From the NCBI GenBank assembly GCA_037903355.1, contig JBAJFE010000061.1:310001-374000 (forward strand): a stretch of 64,000 bases of DNA, written 5' to 3'. Source of the stretch: Trichuris trichiura. Lineage: Eukaryota; Nematoda; Enoplea; Trichinellida; Trichuridae. The notes below the pieces were generated by a model that had not been told where the DNA came from, did no database searches, and was given only the letters and a program-made list of their open reading frames with translations. Made by a program: the position numbers and the translations under genes. Positions within the stretch are counted from its first letter, which is position 1. Each line of letters starts with the position of its first letter. Shown piece by piece: positions 25,364 to 37,465 of the stretch.

Positions 25364-26331
25364 CAGTGTTTCCCAACATTTTAGGAGCTAGGGCCCCCTT
25401 TCGCGACCTTCAACTTGCCAGGGCCCCCGTCATTCTCCCCAACGTAATTCTCCTGCTTCTGTTATCCTCAGGTGCGCCTACTGTGGTTACGTTGTTGTGA
25501 ATTTGTACAAGTAGTACAAGTAGTTTGTACCTGAAACAGCCTGCAGAATGTAGAATTGACTTCGCTGCCTACTGTGTATGCCAAAGAAAAAGCAGTTAAA
25601 CCGGGTCGTCATTAAAAACCTTATTAACCTGCGGATCTTGTCAGCCGCAAGTAGGACCCCATGGTTTGCGCTGTGAAAGTTGAGTGTGCGATCAATGGGT
25701 GAAAAACCTGGCAATGCGAAGTCAACGCTGAATTTCTTTTGTACGCTACAGCGAAATGGTTAGTAAGGAAGCCGGCTGCCATATACGGCGAAAGCTCCTT
25801 AACGATATTCGAAATCGTTAAGGCCTTTAATTCTTTAGTTGGCACTGAAGGCGTTCTTTTCGTATTGCTGGACTTAAGCCGGCTAATTGCAGATCGGGGA
25901 GCCTTCAGAATACAGACGCCGCATTGGGTTTCCTCTTCCTCAATTTTTTGGGCTGTTAGCAATGGTAGCGCAATATGTAAGTCAGGCTGCGATGCTGTTC
26001 TCAGGACTGCGCAACACTGAATCTAAATTCAATATTTCCTCAGAGCAAGACGACAGTCGCTTGATCTTACCTCAGTGTGACGACTGAGTATGGTGTAGCG
26101 CTACTAATTTATCCACGTCCGGCTCGATAGTCGTCAGAAGTAATCTCAGGTCGCCTCGCCTCACTATCCTGAACGGCAGATCGCTCTCGTCCTGCGGCAC
26201 TGACTACCAGGGATCCCCTGAGGCTCCCCTAAGTTCCCAGGGACCCCATAAGCCCCCAGTTCTTCCCAGGGCCCCCTTCAAGTTTTCCAGGGTCCTCAGG
26301 GGGCCCATGGGACCCCATTTGGGAATCACTG
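25364..26331. mobile_element. Non-autonomous hAT-like element
   Basis: The ends CAGTGTTTCCCAACATTTT (left) and the inverted CAGTGATTCCCAAATGGGG (right) are typical hAT-type termini, with C-rich runs (GGGCCCCC) next to both. The flanks CTATAAAC and CATAAACG share ATAAAC but are offset by one base, so the target duplication is imperfect. No transposase motif was recognised in the two overlapping frames inside (about 25624-26020). Confidence 0.62.
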
Positions 26332-26346
26332 CATAAACGTTTAATG

Positions 26347-26804
26347 CAGGGGTGGGGAATATCCAGTCCGCGAAGTATTCCCTTCCATTCGCTGAGGCAA
26401 CCGCACATGCATGCGAGATTCGTTGAAATGTGACTGCAGGAGCTTGAAAATGCGATAAGTTTATTGAAAATGCGATAAGTTTATTGTATGTAAATGTTAG
26501 CAATAGCTTAAGTCTTGCGTAACAAAAGGGAGCATCAGGCTGGCTAGGAAGACTGCCTTGCTCTCGGCTCTCTGTCGACAAACAGATGTCGGTAGTCTTC
26601 AGAAGCAAGCAGTAGGCGGCACTAGTGCGCGCATCGGTAGCGTGTACCATTGGCCGCCTACTGATAGGAAATATTGTTCTTATTTCACCTTATCGCTTTG
26701 TTCGAGGGGTGACATGAATGTACATACATGCAAACGAAGCAGGGTCTGTTTTCTGGTTGAGTATTCTGTACGGCCCGCTGCACTAAAAAGGTTCCCTACC
26801 GCTG
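26347..26804. mobile_element. hAT-type MITE
   Basis: The ends CAGGGGTGGGGAA and the inverted CAGCGGTAGGGAACC are hAT-like. Flanking 8-mers GTTTAATG (26339-26346) and GTCTAATG (26805-26812) differ at one base. A 20-base near-direct repeat (AAAATGCGATAAGTTTATTG) occurs twice at 26448-26486. It directly follows the previous hAT-like element. Confidence 0.72.
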
Positions 26805-28120
26805 GTCTAATGCGAAGCTTTCAGGCCTCGCGGTGACCCGTCGTCAGCGCACTTTGTGCCCCCTGTGTATTTGCGTCTACCGTATTCCTGTCGAAATTCT
26901 CTTTTCCTGTGTTGGTCAGTCCGTTTCATCTCCATAATGACATACGAGTATGCAGATCGTACGCAGTACAACTCCAGTTTTATAGCCTTCCGTTCAGCAT
27001 TGCGCTTTCATCAAACACTTAAGCTGGCGATGTGAATCCGTTCGTGGACAATAGTTCTGTTCGCCCAGCTGTTCAGAAAAACAACTGTAGTCACATAGTT
27101 TCATCTAAGTATTCACTAAAGTCGTTCTACATTCCTAATTATACCTTGCATGAATATGCACTGTAAAGAAAGATATAGAATGAGAAGAGCTGTGAAGCCA
27201 TTTACGTGATCATAAAAGAAAAAAGCAGGTCCAATCTGTTGATGCCATATTCCGTAAGCAGGCAGCGGAAGCTCACACAACATTTGCCCGATACAGCACA
27301 AACTAACTTCTTTTTACTCCTGTTAAAACTGTCATAACGTCAGCCCTCTGTGTTTATCATTTTGTTTCGTTGACAGCGCGTCACGATTGCTCATAAAGGC
27401 TGTGTAAAGTGTTCTGTTTCAGTTCTCAAATAAAACACAGGCGGTTCCTTGAAAAACTTCGTATGGGGACAGGCGGCCTCGTTAGATGGACTCATTCATC
27501 TTACACAAACGTTCGGAGTAACAAGAAGAAGAAACCTTAGAAAAAACATTTGTAGTCGTTATCACTAGGTGCTCTTTGACTCCCAAGAGTAGCTGACCGT
27601 TAGATTATATGCTGATGCGCTATCATCGAAAGCTTTATCAGTAGATCACATACTCAGTGTAATCTTCGTTTAAAGCACTTGCATTTTAAAATTTCTTTCT
27701 TTTCGCTCTAGTAACACGTGTTCGTCCGTGGAGTAATAACTTTAAATGCGTTTCATTTCCACAGCGCCTGAAGTAATTTGGCGAGCGTATAGACATACCG
27801 GAATGACACTCCCGGTAGGCGTTCTCTTACTTCTTCCTTGCTTGGTCATCCTTTTTCCGCTTGGGTCAGAGCAACAGTCGAAATACCGATAGTCGACATC
27901 TTAGTTTTTCTAAATCGCACATGCACGCACCGTTGTGGGCGAAGGATATCTGAGTTGGTGATAGCTTTCCACTGGTACAATTCTTGAACGGAAAAGGCTA
28001 CAACCATGAACGAACCGAAATCTTGAAAGTGAACTTTCAGTGACTTTCCCGTAGCGCACATCTCCTAATGGCAACGTTACATGCTCATTTTCAGTTTATT
28101 ATCTTCCTTTTCTAAATGTA

Positions 28121-28234
28121 ACTTCTTGGTACGGGACCGTATAGTTTCATGTCGAGGTTCTTTTACGGAAACTTTGTCCCGTTGATAATATTTTTATTAT
28201 TCCGGAGCTTTCGGGTCAAACGAGACCCGTCTCT
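28121..28234. repeat. Half foldback element
   Basis: A single arm of the same family: ACTTCTTGGTACGGGACCGT at the left, TTGTCCCGTTGATAATA in the middle and CGGGTCAAACGAGACCCGTC at the right, breaking off before the centre. The opposite arm is absent. It matches the right arm of element 1 nearly base for base. Confidence 0.72.
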
Positions 28235-29102
28235 ACGAACAGTATACCGTTCATCACTCACATTTGTCCCAAACATGAAATCAGATCGTATTAAAAGGCA
28301 TAGGTGAAATTCGTTTTTACAGACACCACTGCTTCCAAGGTTGCGTCCTAATGAGCAAAGTATCCTTCCTGGAAATAAAACCCTGGTAATATTTTCTGAC
28401 GGGCGATTATTTCTTCCTGCTTCAAGAATGTCTGTACTGAGAGCTTCGTCGCAGTTAATGATTCCAACTATTCCGTATTTTCACATCGGTTCTTGCTCTC
28501 ATCGCAGGTTCTTCTAAACTTCCTATTCTTTACGGCTCGTCAAATGTACATCATTCCAATACATTTACTCTGTTCATTCAGTGATGATTAACATGTTATC
28601 TATATACATTAGTTCGCTACAGCTCTTTTGTTAACCCGCCATTTATAAAATCAGCCTTGTTAGTTCGTGTTGCGCCTCAGAACTGCTTAACGATTAGCTT
28701 CATGTTTGTCGCGCTCGTCAACGCAGGTTCTCTAGGACTAGTAATAAATGCTCCAGGCTCTGAAATGATCAAACATCGTTGCAAGAGACTCAGCTCAGAA
28801 CTAATCATCAACCATTGCCTTCGTTTTGCAAACACTCATAGTTTCTCCTTGCTTTCATAATTTTCTGGAATATCGACAACATTTTTCCATCTTTCTGTCA
28901 TCATACGGACTCTAAGGTGTCACATGCTGCATCATTGACAATTCCTTTCGTGATTAGACACAGTGCATATGATAATGCGAACCAGTCAGCACTCTTTCTC
29001 AATTCTCAATATTGCATTGCTCTGTATATATACGAAACCGTTCAGTCATTTTTAAGCCAGCAGTCACCTCTCATTCTGACGACGGAACATTCCACTTTTT
29101 AG

Positions 29103-32100
29103 CCCTGCTCTATACGTAGTGTAGTCGGACTTCTAGTAATGTCCGTGCTGCTTAACTTTGAGGAGATGTCACTGGCAGCGACGCTCGCTTGTCCTACGTA
29201 TGCGGAATGTACCATTGAGATCGACAACGACACATGCTTGTTTATGTCGAAGAAGGCACAAATGATGTTTAGCAACGATATTTGTGCCGAACTGCCAAAC
29301 GGTACACTGCACGCGTTCAAGATACCAGCCAATGCTAATTATTACTTCCATCCACCAACATTGTTTTATCCTTATCCTGGTTACTGCCGTTATTTCGAAC
29401 GTGCGACACAGAATGTTTACAATACCCACAAGTACAGGAATGCGTGGCTAATAGTCGGTGTTGATACTGAAACTGAAACTTCAAATGAAAAGATTATTCG
29501 GCTGCATTTGCAACATGCTGTTACAAAACAAGAGGATATGATTCGTTATCGAGTAACTGATAAGAAACTTGAACCCATTGGAAACCATACCGTTATCAAG
29601 AACTATACCGTTCTGCAGGAGATTTATGCTAGAAATCCAAGCAAAGGCAATCCATTGGCTATTCTTGTATATTTGTGGGATAATATGGCACCGCAGCACG
29701 AATGGCAACATGTGAGAACATTTGCTGAGCTTCTACCAGGAGACGAATGGGACGCTCGGGTTTGGACCACAAGAAGTCGTGCTACTTGTGTGTTTCCATC
29801 TCTAAGAAAACTGTGTAAATCGTTCAACGAGAAAACTGGGGAATGTATATGCCATCCCGGGTTTACAGGAACCTTCTGCGAAAAAGGCGAGTTTCTCTTT
29901 ACACTTATGATTTGAAGACTTCAGTGGTACACCTTATCTTCTATGCTACAGTGTTAAAATGACAATTAGAAGACGCTTGCGCCCATTTACATGAGTCGGA
30001 GAGGTTCATCTCTGTTCATCCTTGATAAGGCATTCCAATGTTAATTTTCTTTGCTCACAGTGTGAAGTGGCACCTTTCTCATTGTCGTTCAAATTATGTG
30101 GTGGCATACTTTCATATTGGTAATACTTCAGTCTTCCGTGCGTATTGGTCAGGCACCTTTATATTTGTTCAGAAATGTTTTCAAATATGCTGAACGACTC
30201 TGCTAAGTTTTTGAGGGTTACGTCACGTTTTGTTCTGCTTCTTACTTTCGTCGATTTTCAGACATCAACGAATGCAATCAGTCTCCCTGTAAAAATGGCG
30301 ACTGCAGGAACACGCGCGGTTCTTATCATTGTATATGTAAAGATGGTTGGATAGGAAAGCATTGCGAAACGGGTAGCTAGCAAACCTTACAGTTCACAGG
30401 TGAACCGTCTGAACGTTTCAGACGTAAATGAATGCAATTATCCGCACATTTGCGGTGCAAGAGGAACTTGCAGAAACACAGCAGGGAGCTACAAATGTGA
30501 TTGCCCCCGCGGATTGACCGGAAAGCATTGTGATACTGGTGACTTGTTCGAATTGGAATATTGAATATGAGTTTGCTCGTTTCCGTTATTATAGACTTTG
30601 AGGAATGTAAGGAACAGCCTTCACTTTGTCAACCTCATGGAAAATGCATTGACATCTATGGATCGTACATATGTCATTGTGATCCCGGATGGACAGGGAG
30701 CAATTGTGAAAAAGGTGCTTATTGTTTTTTTATTGGTTCCTTCGAGCATCTATGAACTGAAATTATTTCCATTTGTTAGATTTGGACGAATGCAAATCCG
30801 GCGAAGTGGTTTGTTTTAACGGTGGTAATTGTATTAATACCGATGGCAGCTATACATGCACATGCACTCAAAAGTGGACGGGTAGACAATGCCGAGAAGG
30901 TAAATATTTTCCTCTGCATTAGCGTAACATTCCTGCGCTTTCATGGTGCTATGTTCTGTTAGTGACAAAGTGTTCTCTTCTTGGACTGTTGTGCACGTGC
31001 GTTGCACTTTGATGATTGCAACGTTTATGTTAATAATTTTTGCTGTAACTGTTTCACGTTTACAGAATTGTGGTATTGTTTTTTAAATTTAACTTTTATT
31101 CTATCGGCTTCTTAACCATTCTGCAAATTATTTATGAATTTGCAAAGTCTGTGAACGCTGAAGCTTTGGCTTCCATGTGCGTTAGCCGTTTTTTCTGCAC
31201 TTTGCAGGATAAACCGTATTATTCCCTTCATTTCCGTTTTCCACATATGCTTTTGCTGATTTTTACGCATCCTAACGCGCGAAGTATATTTTCTGCTATC
31301 TTTACTGCTCTTATGCCATAGTGAATGAACAGGTTCGTTTTTCGTTGTAGTTTCTCATCTTAAGGGGCGGTAGAACGCATTAAGATTTTTAGAAGTCGAC
31401 CAATGCGTGACCTTGGCTTGTGTTAATGGTTTGTGCGTACTAAAGCCGAATCGTGACGGCGTAGAGTGTAAGTGCTATAGGGGATGGACAGGTGCCGATT
31501 GTAATACTGGTACGTATCAAGTGAGGTAATGTTATCTTCCGAAGTTTATCTATTAGATAGGAATGAGTGCGAAGAGAAGAAAGACCTCTGCTTAAATGGT
31601 ATGTGCTCTGATCCTTCAGGAAACTACACCTGTACGTGCAATGTTGGCTATACTGGTAAAAATTGCGAGAAAGGTAACGTTTGTAGTAACGCGTTGATAC
31701 TTTTCTGGGAATGGAAGTTTATTGCTGGTAGCATCAGAGTGGTAATTCCATTTGCCGTACGCCCTTCACATAATGACTACTTTTTATTATTAGTGCTTGC
31801 TAATTTTTGTCACGTGTTGTCATTCACCTGTGAAAATTTTTTTTCGCTGAACTTTTGTTGCGGTTGGACTAGGTCTTCTCATTACTGGTGTTTCCCGGCG
31901 GTCATGTGTGTGTGTGCTGGTTTTTCTCAACTCATTCTACGTTGCTGAAATCTGACGTGCTGCTACAGAACACTATTAAGTGTTTTGGGCATATTTGCTA
32001 GGATATGTATCATTTTTGTTTTGTGTTAAGATGTGACATTATTAACAGGTTTGTCCTACTTTTTTATTTGAGCGTAATGTTTATATTTATGAGTGCATCA

Positions 32101-35100
32101 TAAACTGCGGCGTAAGGGCTGGTTGAGGTCTATAAAATTCACTCAGTCGCTCCGTACTACTTATTCGTTAGTTTTTTGCAACAATATCTAATCTTCGTCA
32201 TCGTTCAGCATGAAAGTTTATATGTATGATGATGGGTTGGATAAATTTATCACCTATGTTTTATTTTGGTTTGAGGGTGTCAAAGTTGTGAACGGGTCGT
32301 TGCAGCTTTGTTTGCGTCAACCGTGTTTGTTGTTTTTTGTTTGTTCTTCAACTCGTCAGCCTTTTAAGTGTTGCTGTTGCATGAGAGTTGCGGAAAGCTT
32401 CACATGCTTGCATGTGCTATGAACTTGGTTATTCAATTATTATTACTATTACGTATCAAAAATGTTGTTTGTTAAAATGCTTGCTTTTTTAATGAGTAAC
32501 GGAATCTTCTCATGACATTGCTCAGTATTAGATTCTCGGTTCCCCAAACGCATCCTAACTATGCTTCAAGCTTTTCGAAACTTCAAATAAGATGACTCCA
32601 GGCCTCACTGTTCATTCATGCAGTTTTCAGGAAGTCAAGTCTCATGTGCTTAATTTCTTAGTTACAGTGTTCCACCGGGGTATCAATCTAAGGGCGCCTA
32701 AGTTGAACCATACATTGTGAAGTCCTTGTTTTCTTTACTAAAGTGGTCAGACAGAGAAGTCGATTCACTTGTATGAGAACTAGGGATCTTCGACATCCGC
32801 ACGTAAAACTTCATTTATTCCGTGACTCGTTTTGTTAGGTTGCAAATGTTTCGTGCTGTCGTGATAGTTGTTAATTACTGAGGGAAACAGCATTTTTTAT
32901 TTTTTCCTATCATGCACACAGTGAGTATTACTGAAAGTGTAGGTGTTTTTTTTACCAGTTCAAATAAACGTTCACGTTGTTCTTCATAAGATTTTCTCCG
33001 TGGCTACGCAATACTAGAATTGTGCAACCATTGTCTGTAGTTTTCAATTAATTGCTCCATAATCTTTCCACGTTGAGGCGGATCAGGATCCTTTTATCTG
33101 TAGAAATCAATAAGTAATAAAAGGTTTCAAACTTTTGAGCCCTTAATCTGATGACACTTATTTTGTTTGCCAAGGACTGGTTTCTAAAGAATTTTGATTT
33201 TCTCAATGTGAGAACAGTAGGTGATGCTGACTGTATTGTATTTATATGGTTGAGCAGCATCAGGTAGGCGAAGCGGCGCATTCTAAACTTCAAGTGGAAA
33301 ATATGGCCTGACCGCTGGATTGGATGTACAACGGTAGCGACTAAAATGTTGGGAACTTTCCTAGTATAAAATGAAGTTAGTAAATAGCGCTGCTTAGTAG
33401 CGCTCTGATTTATGTTGTATTCGCTGGTGGTTATGTCAAACATGCGACAGGGAAACTTTATCCTGTCCAATAGTTCTTTATTGATGCGAATGTCTGTTTT
33501 TCTTAACTATCCATTAGTTATTTCTTTAGACATAAACGAATGCGCCGACGCCAAATGTATCAATGGATACTGCATTGATATGCAAGGCAAGCACAGTTGC
33601 ACTTGTTATCCTGGTTTTACCGGAGAACGCTGCACCGATGGTGAGAATAACTTTTTTGAATTCATTGGACATTAGGTGATCACATCATTCAAGTTTCTAC
33701 GATATATCCAACGCGTGTATATGTTCTTCCGTTTATATTTTTTCTACATATTTTCGTTCATAATTTTAAGAAGGAAGTGTTAACGGTTAAATGCTTTCAT
33801 TGGGAAAGCTTTGGGGAATCGCTGGTTCCCGTCTTCAGCGCATAGGGAAAAACAGAACGTTAGGTTACATGGAACCGAAACTTCTTTTCTATTCTACGCT
33901 GCCACAAGGAAAGGGTATCGTTGGACCGAGAAGAGACGTCCCAGAAATTCCATCTTTTAAGTAATTAGTCTGAGCAGTGGCGTGCCAGCAGACGTTCTGC
34001 CATTTCTTATGCTCTGAGGAGGGCAACCGGTGATCCCTGAAAGCTTGGTCAGTAAAACAGTTAAGAGGTAATTCTTTTGCATCAACATCATGATCTTCTA
34101 TACACTCGTTAAAAAGAGCTTCCTTTTGAATACATATGTTCGTTTTTAGAAATAAGTGTTTGCAAATACATGGCGTTCGACTGTGTCAACGGCACGTGTG
34201 TTTCTGAAGGCAAAGTGCCTCGATGCAGGTGTTCAGGGCTATACTGGCCATTGCGAAATAAGTACTATTCAATAGATTGTTTTTTCAAAAAAATTTTTTT
34301 TATTTTTGTCGAGATTTTATTTGAGCAGCCTGTCTTTTGCCTATCTTTCAATGCAAGTTCAGGTACAATTGGTTTCGCTAACCTATGAAATTTTAATATT
34401 TGCGAATTTCATCAATTCTGACAAATTTTGCCCTCCAAGTTAGCATGACTAGTCGGTTAAATGTGGTTTGCTTTTACCTATTGAGAAACTGTTTCGATAA
34501 AGTTTCACCAAAGGCCTATTTTCAATCGCCTTCAGGACAAGTCAGCTGGTCATTTATTAGTAAAATTCGACAGCTGCATGCCGCGCTGTTGGACGTTTCA
34601 ATTTATATTTTTTAAGACCAGTTTTGACTTGGTCATTTCACTAATCAGTCGTGAAAGTTTATTGCTCTTCCTTCTTTCAGTATGTAAGCATTCTGCTCTT
34701 TTTCTTATAATTATGATAGTTCGCAGTGGTTTTATTACATAATCGCAAGTTTTGCGAATGTAAAACAACAAGAAAACTAGGTATCAAGCTGTTTAATTGA
34801 CAAAATATGAGCTATCAAGGTCTAGCTTGTTCCGTGATTCCGGAGAGCAGTACGAGGCGTAGGCATCATAGGATATCTGTGTTAGATATGTAAAATCTTT
34901 TGAGGAAGCTTGTCAGTGCACTGTTTGGAAAACACTTTTGCGAATTATTGATTTAAAAAGTGGGTTCTCGAACTGGGTAGTACATGAGGAAGCAAAAGGA
35001 AAAATTACTACACGTTCTTGACAGCAGATCAAAAAAAATACAAGTTTGCACCAGGGTAAAAATGGTCTGATACCGTGGCTTAAGCTTCACGTAAGTGAAG

Positions 35101-37465
35101 ATGTTGATAGAGTAAAAAAAGGGGCTAAGAGTTTTCAGAATGTATCTGCCCAGTTACAGTGGTTGCTGACTTCTCTGTCTCAAAAAGCGGCACGGAATAA
35201 CCCAAGATGCATACTGAAGAACGAGTCGCATAAATTGTTCCCATTTCTAAGGTTTGTCAACGCGGTTGACTTTACAACATTTACAGCTGCGAAGGAAAAT
35301 CAGATTGAATGTGAACTGCTTCCCTCTGTGGCAGGCTTGTCTAACTCTGTCCTGAAAGAATTTCTGTCAGGGATGAACAGAAACACTGTTGAACTTTGGA
35401 TGAGCAGAGATGATGCTGCAACTGTTGCTCGTCGTTCTGACAGTCCGGTAATAGTACCAGCGGTCATTGGAGGGTAGAAAGATGAGGATACGCGTGATAG
35501 CTACGATGAAAACAGGAGAAACGCAGCGCCTTCACCATAACATGTCGTGCTTTCGTCTTATAGTAATGCATTTCCTCTGTTAAAACCTAAAGCAGTGAAG
35601 ATCAGCTTTTCGAGGGACCATTTTCATCTGGGACCTATCAAATTTTTATCGTTACAGCCGTAGTGCGTTGCAGACGCGTGATTCTTTTCGGTAAGCATAT
35701 TGCTTGGTCTCCTAATGTCACATTGCTTAACCAAATTAATGATGAAACGTGACTTACATAAATGAGCGTCCACTTTTCTTCTATTGCGATTTTGACTTTT
35801 TGCTTCTCCCGTCACGTTTGCACACTCCCTTTTGCACAATATTCTTTGTGTTGATTATTGCATTGGTAAGTTGATCATTAACGGACCGTACGAACAATTC
35901 TTGCAACTACTGAAAATACTTGGAATAATTTAGCAATTTAAAGTATACAAACTTAATGGACTTTGTCTGTAATGTGCTTCATTAGTACGTTTACTAAAGT
36001 TCAGCCGCGTACCATTTATGTTGAATTGAGTGTACCGTTCATGTAATCCTTTCCAGAAATCAGCAAATGTAATGCGAATCCTTGCGTGAACGGTTTATGC
36101 GTAGATGGCCGACGAGTTGGAGAATTTAAGTGCATTTGTGGGGAAGGTTATGGAGGCGTCGACTGTTCTCTCAGTAAGTGATTTTTTGTTTGCTGATCTC
36201 GTCAAGCAGTTCATTTGCTCCTTTTTAAAATTTCGTACCCGCTAACATTGTTCACACTTAGAGTGGTTTTACAAGGGCAGCTTTAATGTATGATTCGTAG
36301 TCTCAACAGGTTTGTCCTCCTTGTTTATTCAAATTCATTTGCGTACCCGCTAACATTGTTCACACTTAGAGTGGTTTTACAAGGGCAGCTTTAATGTATG
36401 ATTCCTAATCTCAACAGGTTTGTCCTTTTGTGTCATTCTTTCATTTGCATGCATGGACACTCTGGGTTCGTTTTGTCAATTTGTGTTGTTAGCCGAACCC
36501 AACGCTGCCCACACTTACCGATCTAGCTATGCAGTCTTTCGTTCCTTTGGCCTCCACTTTACCATTAAGCTGTGCGCCTTATTGAGATTTTTGAGCATTT
36601 TAGGTGATAATCCTTGCATTCCGTCGCTCTGCCAAAATGACGCCCCTTGTGTTATTAACATGAGTTCTCCTTACGGCTATTCGTGTACGTGCAAGAAAGG
36701 ATTTTTTGGTGGAATTTGTGAAGGTAAGAAAAGCTTTCCTGCGGCCTTAGGTCCGTTGGAGGCTAGCGCGAAAATTTGAATCTTCAGCACTTACGAGTCA
36801 TGGCAGTATGCTAAAATACTTTCCAAGCAAGCCCTTTTTTCGAATGGGACAGAGACAGTCTCCAAAGCCATAACAAATAACTTTCTTTGTATCAGCAGAA
36901 ATGTAGTTCGCTTAGCTAAGTCAGATACGTGTTACGTGGAGCCTTGTGTTCAAAGATAGTTTATCCTTAGGATATCTCTCCGATTTCTGTCTATTTTTTT
37001 GTTGTGCTATCAATTTCTCCACCTTATGGAGTGTCTCGATTAATTCTACCATTGATGCATTCAATAGAGTGATTGCATTCATTTGCATAAACCAGAATAG
37101 TGACCAAAATATGTGACTATCTATGTTACAATATCGTTATTGATTTGTTAATGCTTTCTTGTTTTTTATAAATGTTCACAGTGAATAGCAGTCCCTATTC
37201 ATAGCTTTAAGGAGCATGCGGCAATGTATATTCCGAGAAAGGGTGAACTTCTCATTGTAATCATATTGTAATGTTTAAAATGAGGGCTTTAGTCTCTATC
37301 TTTCTCTTTCATGTTAAACTGCCTTATGAACAAAGTGCTCTTTTAGGACATTCATTGGCGGGATTGTCCGCAAGACGAAACGTCATTCAAATAACCATTG
37401 TTGTACTGTCCGTTTTCGCTTTACACGAATGGAGCATAGTTTCAGGCAGTTGGTCGTCATTGTGA
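29103..37465 (+). CDS. EGF-repeat membrane protein, copy C (one EGF exon damaged)
   Basis: Exons are 29103-29886, 30262-30372, 30422-30538, 30595-30714, 30780-30899, 31393-31509, 31557-31673, 33530-33640, (34150-about 34259), 36057-36173, 36604-36723 and 37347-37465. The first exon is 784 nt, as in copy B, and ends in the same kind of GC donor (29887-29888). Exon 34150 corresponds to copy B 20709-20825, but its frame is shifted near 34231-34240 and its donor reads ATAAGT in place of GTAAGT. Skipping it keeps the frame, because all neighbouring junctions are phase 1; without it the joined frame is 651 codons including the stop. The N-terminal domain is very like copy B. The last EGF ([10 protein letters not shown]) and the anchor exon ([17 protein letters not shown], stop TGA at 37463) are more diverged. 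An in-frame ATG at 29139 might serve as start, but the frame runs open back to the acceptor at 29101-29102, as in copy B. Confidence 0.8.
34150..34259 (+). pseudogene. Decayed EGF exon 9 of copy C
   Basis: The exon opens normally after a TTTTTAG acceptor ([12 protein letters not shown], then VNGTC and RCRC) and aligns with copy B exon 20709-20825. A one-base shift between the CRC and GYTG motifs moves the end of the module out of frame, and the expected splice donor at about 34260 has lost its G (ATAAGT). Both lesions affect only this module. Because the exon is symmetric (phase 1-1), it can be dropped from the mRNA without harming the rest. Confidence 0.7.
35032..35477 (+). other. Orphan open frame in copy C intron 9
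   Basis: A 148-codon frame runs from a possible acceptor (TTGACAG) at 35025-35031 to TAG at 35475. It has no early ATG and a normal-looking composition (for example [32 protein letters not shown]). It could be the last exon of a nested gene, a captured gene fragment or chance. Copy B has nothing comparable at this place. Confidence 0.22.
36234..36426. repeat. Two-unit tandem duplication in copy C intron 10
   Basis: The stretch 36234-36317 (starting CGTACCCGCTAACATTG) is repeated almost exactly at 36342-36426, a period of 108 bases. It lies between EGF exons 10 and 11 of copy C and is absent from copy B. Confidence 0.9.

Larger units (their letters stand above)
24354..29102. other. Spacer between copies B and C
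   Basis: It contains duplicated 3' flank (to about 24930), the two hAT-like elements, an isolated hammerhead-like core (26818-26847) and a half foldback (28121-28234). The first exon of copy C should lie near its right end. No other gene was recognised. Confidence 0.5.

Noticed and set aside
33048..33470. 140-codon minus-strand frame in copy C intron 8
   Set aside because: No family signature and low-complexity basic composition; it lies in intron sequence and is probably chance.
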